Of a stretch of DNA of 64,000 nt, positions 57,836 through 64,000 are shown piece after piece. The stretch lies in assembly GCA_032622095.1 (NCBI GenBank), contig CP136069.1:199177239-199241238 (forward strand). Reading direction: 5' to 3'. Within the stretch, counting starts at the first letter, position 1; every line of letters begins with the position of its first letter. A program made the translations under genes and the position numbers. This DNA is from Siphonodentalium dalli (taxonomy: Eukaryota; Mollusca; Scaphopoda; Gadilida; Siphonodentaliidae). Below the pieces are notes generated by a model. It worked only from the letters and a program-made list of their open reading frames with translations, was not told the origin of the DNA and ran no database searches.

Positions 57836-58425
57836 TTATACCCAACCGGGAGGATACTGGAAACAGCTTGTCCATCGTTCGTCCTTGGACACAAAATTTG
57901 GACACAAATTTGTCTGGAGTTTTACTCAGTCGTTTTTTAATAATTTTCCATGAAACATGGCACTAACATCAACCCCCATGGGAACCTGTGTACCTGCGAT
58001 CATGACGTCTGTCAGCCTTTTTTTGGTAGAGTTACCCCCTTTTATTGACTTTGAAAATTTTCGCAACATGTATTAATTTGTCCGAGCTTTTTTTCCTACA
58101 TTTTTAGGTCAATTTATATTAAACTTGGCACAGACATCAGCTACCATGTGAACCTGTGGACCTGCGATTATGACGTCTGTCGGAATTTTGTTTGTAGAGT
58201 TATTCCCCTTTTTCGACTTTTTTTATCCAAGCTTTTATTCCTACATATTTCTGTCAATAGGATTAGGATTAGTGTTAGGGGTTAGGGTTGTGCACTTGCA
58301 ATGGGAATCTATTAATTTATTATTTTAAATTAAATGTTTACTGACATGTGAAACATCTTAATGATTTAAAGACATGGGTGGTATCCTTAGACCCATTGGG
58401 ACAGCCACACCTCTAGTTTCTAATG
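57836..58425. mobile_element. Dispersed repeat M, copy 2
   Basis: Matches 55894-56640: tggagttttactcagtcgtt, atgggaacctgtgtacctgc + gatcatgacgtctgtc, and the right end ggtatccttagacccattgg + gacagccacacctctag. Confidence 0.7.
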
Positions 58426-58708
58426 GCTCTCCTTATTGAACCACAACTATTTTGTGTGATCATGACAGTGTTTAACTCATACACATGCTGTGTAGTTCTG
58501 AGTAGGTATTAGGTGCCTTGTGTACAACATCAATATGCCGGTCACATTCAGATAACGAGTAGCTACAATCGATGATTCATTTACTACTAGTTAACCACTT
58601 TCCTTCATTATCCCAAATTATCACGTCTCTATCGCATGAATGAAACATGGTGGTAAATTCTGTGGGAAATCTTATACGGCATATGACAGACATTGGCTTT
58701 CGTCTTAA

Positions 58709-59169
58709 CCCTTTCAGTGCCAGGTCCGATTTTTGTATCAACCCATATACCCTGTGCCAATGCATTCTCTTATATATGCGAGTCGACCATAGGTCACCTC
58801 GCATATATAAGAGAATGCATTGGCCTAACAATTTTTCATCATTTGTTATTATTTTTTACAATTTTTTACAATTTTAATAATTTTTTCTTATATTCTTTAA
58901 CAGACTTATTTTGTAGGTTTAGTGTCAGGGAATCTTACGTTTTTCATGGGCATCAAAATTATTACTATGAATACTTGGTGATAGTTTTGAGTTATAACAT
59001 GCCTCTAAGGTTTTATCCAGTTTGTTTTTAAATTCGCTATAGTGCTTAAGCATACCCAAAAAAAATTCAACCCAAAAAAATCTTTAAAAAAAAATAATTA
59101 AATTTTTTTTAGGGTCGATTTTACAGACCGTAAATTAGGGCTGATGAGATCGCCCCCTGGCACTGTAAT
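58709..59169. mobile_element. TTAA MITE, family C copy 1, with hairpin core
   Basis: After TTAA (58705-58708) the left end reads ccctttcagtgccaggtccg + attttt; the right end is a diverged inverse (atcgccccctggcactgtaa). It carries a full copy of the hairpin core shared with family A (58758-58824) despite a different terminus. Confidence 0.7.
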
Positions 59170-59303
59170 TCATTTCCAAATTACACTTAGGCCTATCTTG
59201 TTAGTGTGAGATTTTATCTGGTTACTTATTTTGTCAGGCTGCCTTTATTTACTGAATAGTGAAAATCTGGTTGAGATCAATGGTTTTACTTGTTTCTTCA
59301 CAG

Positions 59304-59368
59304 ACTGTACCATGGGTGGTGACGGCAACAGAGAAGATAAAACAGTTTTACTTTTGTTTCTTTTATAG
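59304..59368 (+). repeat. EPS15L1: 65-bp duplication of a 3' splice site and exon start
   Basis: actgtaccatgggtggtgac + ggcaacagagaagataaaa occurs at 59304 and again at 59369; both are preceded by a T-rich tract ending cag (upstream) or tag (downstream). Unlike the 45-bp array, 65 is not a multiple of three: using the upstream site shifts the frame into a TGA just past the second copy's start. Confidence 0.93.
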
Positions 59369-59523
59369 ACTGTACCATGGGTGGTGACGGCAACAGAGAA
59401 GATAAAATTTGATGCTATGTTTAAGAAGGCAGACATTGAGAATCGAGGTTACGTCAATGGCCAAGAAATTAAAGATATCTTCCTTCAGAGTGGATTGCAA
59501 AATACTGTTCTAGCTGCCGTATG
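59369..59523 (+). CDS. EPS15L1: EPS15-like adaptor, EH3 exon a
   Basis: The acceptor gtttcttttatag opens 51 codons plus two bases: TVPWVVTATEKIKFDAMFKK, ADIENRGYVNGQEIKDIFLQ and SGLQNTVLAAV, with donor GTGGGT splitting the Trp codon. This is the front of EH3; G-Y-V-x-G-Q-E-x-K-x-I-F matches EPS15L1. Only the downstream of the two duplicated acceptors keeps the frame. The exon from the linker (50370) joins in phase 0, although a further small linker exon could exist between. Confidence 0.95.
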
Positions 59524-59741
59524 GTGGGTACCTAGTCGCATTTCATTTACATTATGATAACACTAGTCTAAAACTAATGGTGATAGTGGCTAGTCTGTAT
59601 TCTGTTTTTCTTCAAATTATACATTACAAAAGCGGCCCTCGAAATTAACCATGGCAAAATTCAATGCTGTAGAAAAACCATAGAATCTTTACTGCTTCAC
59701 TATACACTGCTTGATAATATGTATATTTTCTAAATTAAGTA

Positions 59742-60720
59742 CAGTAAAACCTCTCCAAACCGGACTCTCTATAAACCGAATCCCTCTCAATATCGACCAA
59801 ATTGTCCGGTCCCAAATTCACCCAAGTGCATTCTCACTAAAAATTACCTCTGTAATCCGGAAACTCTCTATTCCGAACATCGGACGGTTTTTCTAGTCCA
59901 AAAGTGAACAAATACATTAATTTTTACCTCCGAAATTCGGACGCAGAAACGATACCAACCGAACGCAGGTGCCATAGATTGGACAAACTTGATGCTGAAC
60001 TCGTGTTGGCTTTAGTGATCCTTTATAAGTTTAAATTTCTAGTCTATACATTCAACTCTGAATGGCCATTTTCGTGATGGCTCATTCATTCTGACATATT
60101 GATTAAAACTGTACTGGTGACAATACACTCCCATCGTGTACGTTTAGCTAATTAGTGTTTAGTTTTGACAATGGTCGTAAAAATACGAGTCCAATTCAGC
60201 ACAACGATTGATGTGAAAACAAAATGTCAGTGCTGTAATATCCGTGAAGTCACCATTGTTCACTCAATGTGTTAAATAAGCTATCAGTTGTCTTATCAGA
60301 CACCTGTTGTTATAATCCGATTCAAAGCGGTCGCCGAACAAAACACCGCTAATTAATCGGTATGATTATTCAAGAGTACGAATCTACTATACTAACGATG
60401 TGACATTTTTAAGCGACATTTTCAATCACAGTAACATTTGTTGTTTCCATGTTTCCTGTCTTATCTATTAATGTTGTATGTCTTAATATACCATGTTTTT
60501 TAATTCTTATTATAACATGATGTTTTATCTATTGTTATTTATATCTGAATCGGTACTTTATTGAATAAATTTTAATTAATCAATAATAAATCGGCAGTTG
60601 TGCTTCGACAACAACGTCGATACATTCCGATCGCAGTGCCATTTTCTATATACAGAACACCTCTCTAAACCGAACAGAAGGGCTGGTCCTAAGGGTGTTC
60701 GGTTTGGAGAGGTTTTACTG
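59742..60720. mobile_element. Pogo/Tigger-like non-autonomous element
   Basis: Termini cagtaaaacctctccaaacc and ggtttggagaggttttactg are perfect 20-bp inverted repeats flanked by TA (59740-59741 and 60721-60722). The sequence closely fits the pogo/Tigger terminal style. No transposase frame inside. Confidence 0.82.
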
Positions 60721-60775
60721 TATAATAAACCATTTTAATTCCACACAATCATCAAGTCATGGAGCCAATAAATAA

Positions 60776-61540
60776 TAGGGTTGTAACGATTCACCGATGT
60801 TTATCTCCGATACAATAAATAATAGGGTTGTAACGATTCACCGATGTTTATCTCCGATACAATAAATAATAGGGTTGTAACGATTCACCGATGTTTATCT
60901 CCGATACAATAAATAATAGGGTTGTAACGATTCACCGATGTTTATCAGCGATACGATATGATGTATATAAATAATAGGGTTGTAACGATTCACCGATGTT
61001 TATCAGCGATACGATATGATGTATATAAATAATAGGGTTGTAACGATTCACCGATGTTTATCTCCGATAAGATAATAAATAATAGGGTTGTAACGATTCA
61101 CCGATGTTTATCGGCGATACGATATGATGTATATCTCCGATACGATACAATAAATAATAGGGTTGTAACGATTCACCGATGTTTATCGGCGATACGATAT
61201 GATGTATATCTCCGATACAATACAATAAATAATAGGGTTGTAACGATTCACCGATGTTTATCGGCGATACGATATGATGTATATCTCCGATACGATACAA
61301 TAAATAATAGGGTTGTAACGATTCACCGATGTTTATCGGCGATACAATATGATGTATATCTCCGATACGATACAATAAATAATAGGGTTGTAACGATTCA
61401 CCGATGTTTATCGGCGATACGATATGATGTATATCTCCGATACGATACAATAAATAATAGGGTTGTAACGATTCACCGATGTTTATCGGCGATACGATAT
61501 GCTGTATATCGTCGATATGATATGCGATTCGTTTCCGCAA
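60776..61540. repeat. Tandem array of hAT termini, 12 copies, growing unit length
   Basis: ttgtaacgattcaccgatgt occurs at 60781, 60828, 60875, 60922, 60980, 61038, 61088, 61163, 61238, 61313, 61388 and 61463. Spacings are 47 (three times), 58, 58, 50 and then 75 (five times). Each unit also includes aataaataatag, so flanking target sequence was amplified with the terminus. Long open frames across it are artefacts of the 75-bp period. Confidence 0.95.
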
Positions 61541-61904
61541 TTATTCGGAATGTTATGGATCCACATTTTTATAGTCCAAACACATGCACAAGCACTCTGA
61601 GAGGACACTATTCATTGGCTGTAACCACAATAATTCTGTAGTTTCCTTTTCTGTTAACCAATCAACATTGTTGTTCTTCTGCTATCACGAGGGTCGATAT
61701 CTCGATGGCCTTTGAAATATAAAATCATTAACATGTCGGAACTATCAGACCATGATAAAATTGCAAGTTCTCAGCCGGACGGGGTTGGAAAACTGACAAC
61801 ACCAAAACAATTTGCAAAGTAGGCAAAAGTTGTAAACCGGTCCTATTTTCAGTATGGAATGTATCGTAATACGTATCGTATTGTTGCAAAAATTTGTGAT
61901 ACGT

Positions 61905-62175
61905 ATCGAATCGTGAGGTGGGCATATCGAATTGTGAGGTGGGCACATCGTTATATATATCGAATCGTGAGGTGGGCATATCGTGATACGTACCGAATCA
62001 TGAGGTGGGCATATCGTGATATGTATCGAATCGTGAGGTGGGCATATCGTGATACATATCGAATCATGAGGTGGGCGTATCGTGATACGTATCGAATCGT
62101 GAGGTGGGCGTATTGTGATACGTATCGAATCGTGAGGTGGGTGTATCGTGATACATATCGAATCGTGAGGCGTAT
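61905..62175. repeat. 33-bp tandem repeat, about eight copies
   Basis: Unit gaggtgggcatatcgtgata + cgtatcgaatcgt; gaggtg/gaggcg recurs every 33 bp from 61936 or 61969 to 62167. It is the inverted counterpart of the motif content of the left array. Confidence 0.9.
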
Positions 62176-62196
62176 TGTTGCAGCCCTAATAAATAA

Positions 62197-63174
62197 CTAG
62201 CAATTTTTTTTTACAACATGGGGATGTTAATAATGCCACACAGGAACAGATTTGAGAAATTTTAACAGCTGAAAATTCAATGCATATGTGAAAAAACATG
62301 ACAAAATTTTGAGGTTACACCCCCCCCCCCCCCCCCCCCCCCCATGGCTCCATAAAAATCCTGATTGGCTACAAAAAGTGGCACCTAGCTTTTTGGCATT
62401 TGGCAATTGGTACCATCGGGCATATAATAAAGCTTGCAGTCAATCGGTCAGAAACAAAACACACATCGATATCCGGCCGTGACATAGCTAATTGGGTCCT
62501 AATTGAAAGCGTATAATAGATTCGCGGATTATGTCAGATCGACTTATTTTATCGCGGGGGTGAAAGGGTTTTGAATTTCTACTCGATAATAACACTAAGT
62601 AAGGCTATTGACTCCAATTTGACAAACATTAGTCAAACAAAGGGCTTCCTGAAGTCTACATCGTTAGGAAGCTGTGTATTGATAGTAGGTGTTAGATAAA
62701 TTATCATAAATATCTCCTTCGTAACTCAGCTTTTACAAACTGTGACATACAGCAAATATGAATCGTAAGTGCAACATTCTTCTAAAATGAAGAAAGTTAC
62801 TGATTTCTTCGGACATTCAGACATTACCGATAAAATAAATATATACATATAATAGGTAATTTGCTTGTTTTTTTGTTTTTTTTGGAATACCAAATTCAAA
62901 AGTGGCACCAAAAAATACTGGTCGGAAACAGTGGCAACAGAAAGTATAAAGTGGCTTTAAAAATAATGCAATTTGCAACAGTGTTGGCACCTGGGAATTT
63001 TGGGCCAGCGCGAACCCTGGGTATCACACATCATGCAAGTCATAGAAAATTAAATCATACACAGTCATCTAACTGTTAATTAATTTGGATAATGTTACAA
63101 TAATGTAGGATGGGTTCGTGTTGTTGCGTTGTTGCCTATCCTTCCATTTCAAACAATGAATCATCTCATTACAG
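62197..63174. other. EPS15L1 intron, homopolymer only
   Basis: A run of about 24 C lies at 62320-62343; nothing else supported before the acceptor at 63174. Confidence 0.4.
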
Positions 63175-63352
63175 GTCATTGTGTGACACAAAAGAATCTG
63201 GGCAGCTCAATTCTGATCAGTTCGCTCTGGCCATGTACTTCGTGCAACAGAAGATAAAAGGAATAGATCCCCCCGCTAAACTCTTGCCGGATATGATTCC
63301 GCCGTCATTGAGGGCCAAACCTGGAACAGATCCTGCTGCTTTTGGTGTTGTT
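63175..63352 (+). CDS. EPS15L1: EPS15-like adaptor, EH3 exon b
   Basis: The acceptor tctcattacag opens one base (completing Trp) plus 59 codons: SLCDTKESGQLNSDQFALAM, YFVQQKIKGIDPPAKLLPDM, IPPSLRAKPGTDPAAFGVV, ending at consensus donor GTAAGT. D-Q-F-A-L-A-M-Y-F-x-Q-Q-K-x-x-K-G-I-D-P-P is the EPS15-family signature closing EH3. The EF-like loop is non-canonical (Lys at 3, Gln at 12). The coiled-coil and DPF-repeat exons should follow right of the window. Confidence 0.97.
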
Positions 63353-64000
63353 GTAAGTTTTAAAAAGTGTAATATCAAATTTATTTCAGTTTTCTATTCT
63401 CCGCAGTGCATAGATAGATCATAGATTTGGGGGATAAATGTGTTGTTTCATGGTTTTCAGTGCTGGTTTTACTGTCAGAAATTTAGCGGAACCGAAAAAC
63501 AGGTATTTGCAACAATAAAACCAGCGTTCTTCTACCAGGTCAGAGAATATGGTGCTGGTCATTTGCAGAATTCACCCTCTGGGGTTGTACTTGGGCCTCA
63601 TCTTCTCTGGAAAGTATATTTATTATCAAATTAAAGTGATATGAAACACTCCAGTAGGGTGATCAAATAGAAATGGAGAATAATCTTGTCAAAGTAGTTA
63701 TTTTGACGAATATTAATCAAAATGTTCAACACATACTGTCGTTCTAATATATGAATTAAATGCAATGAATATCGATTGCGAAATCATTTACATTAGTTTA
63801 TCGCTGATAAATCAAGATGTAAATATTTACAATGAGGGTAGATTTTTCTATGGAGTGGTATGGTCGATTTCTTTGAAATTTTCAGCGATTTTAGTAGAAT
63901 GCTACATTCCCCCAGTTGGCATAGCACCTGAGAACTAATTAATAATTTTCACGCACCCGAACAAGGCCATAATATGTCTTTAACAAGTTTTTTAGTTTGT
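63353..64000. other. EPS15L1 intron, with a family G remnant
   Basis: gcagaattcaccctctgggg and gcctcatcttctctggaaag + tat (63565-63620) are a remnant of family G. No further exon could be supported. Confidence 0.4.

Larger units (their letters stand above)
60776..62188. mobile_element. Non-autonomous hAT element with perfect 8-bp target duplication
   Basis: Begins tagggttgtaacgattcacc and ends attgttgcagcccta, imperfect inverted repeats, between identical octamers ataaataa (60768-60775 and 62189-62196). The left half is a tandem array of the terminus itself, the right half a 33-bp array; the middle has no transposase. Confidence 0.85.

Noticed and set aside
61054-61641. 195-codon frame and its antisense counterpart
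   Set aside because: Produced by the 75-bp repeats of the hAT terminus array; the sequence is transposon end, not coding.
63466-63502. Possible next EPS15L1 exon between ttttcag and gtattt
   Set aside because: In the required phase it reads C-W-F-Y-C-Q-K, unlike any EPS15-family segment after EH3.

Overview
The window is AT-rich animal nuclear DNA: long introns with GT-AG splice sites, and about half or more of the sequence in transposons, miniature inverted-repeat elements (MITEs) and tandem repeats. The repeat style (agctcacctgagacgaag-type and gtccgtccgt-type dispersed repeats, BEL/Pao and CR1/Jockey-type retroelements, TTAA-flanked MITEs) suggests a lophotrochozoan, most likely a mollusc. 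That is an inference from style; no species is claimed.

Three host genes are supported. (1) On the minus strand at the left, the 5' part of a sialate O-acetylesterase (SIAE): three coding exons at 4621-4471, 3400-3066 and 2095-1957, phase-compatible, running off the left edge. (2) On the plus strand, a small six-finger C2H2 protein: an 11-nt coding first exon at 10014-10024 and a main exon at 10777-11557. (3) From 27325 to the right edge, the N-terminal three-EH-domain half of an EPS15/EPS15L1 endocytic adaptor: nine coding exons including a 51-nt microexon, with introns of 1-9 kb. Its first coding exon was not found, and its coiled-coil and DPF parts lie beyond the window.

Layout: 0-4.7 kb SIAE with a 39-bp minisatellite; 4.7-9.8 kb repeats, a LINE fragment and a BEL/Pao gag fragment; 10.0-11.6 kb zinc-finger gene; 12-14.6 kb sparse; 14.6-21 kb a nearly intact LINE with a PHD-finger ORF1 and an endonuclease/RT ORF2 broken by one stop; 21-27 kb nested TIR elements; 27-64 kb EPS15L1 exons in a sea of MITEs, a 3.7-kb 60-bp satellite, a BED-finger transposase fragment and a hAT element with amplified termini.

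The most unusual structures are: (a) a 45-bp array of 15 copies, each carrying a complete 3' splice site plus the first 27 nt of an EPS15L1 EH2 exon, all in frame; (b) a second, 65-bp duplication of a 3' splice site in the same gene; (c) a T TTT TTA slippery heptamer, in the correct frame and followed by a possible stem-loop, at the LINE ORF1/ORF2 overlap; (d) TTAA-flanked MITEs with three different terminal sequences that share the same roughly 67-bp palindromic core, twice sitting edge to edge with another MITE across one shared TTAA; (e) a hAT element whose left terminus has been tandemly amplified twelvefold.
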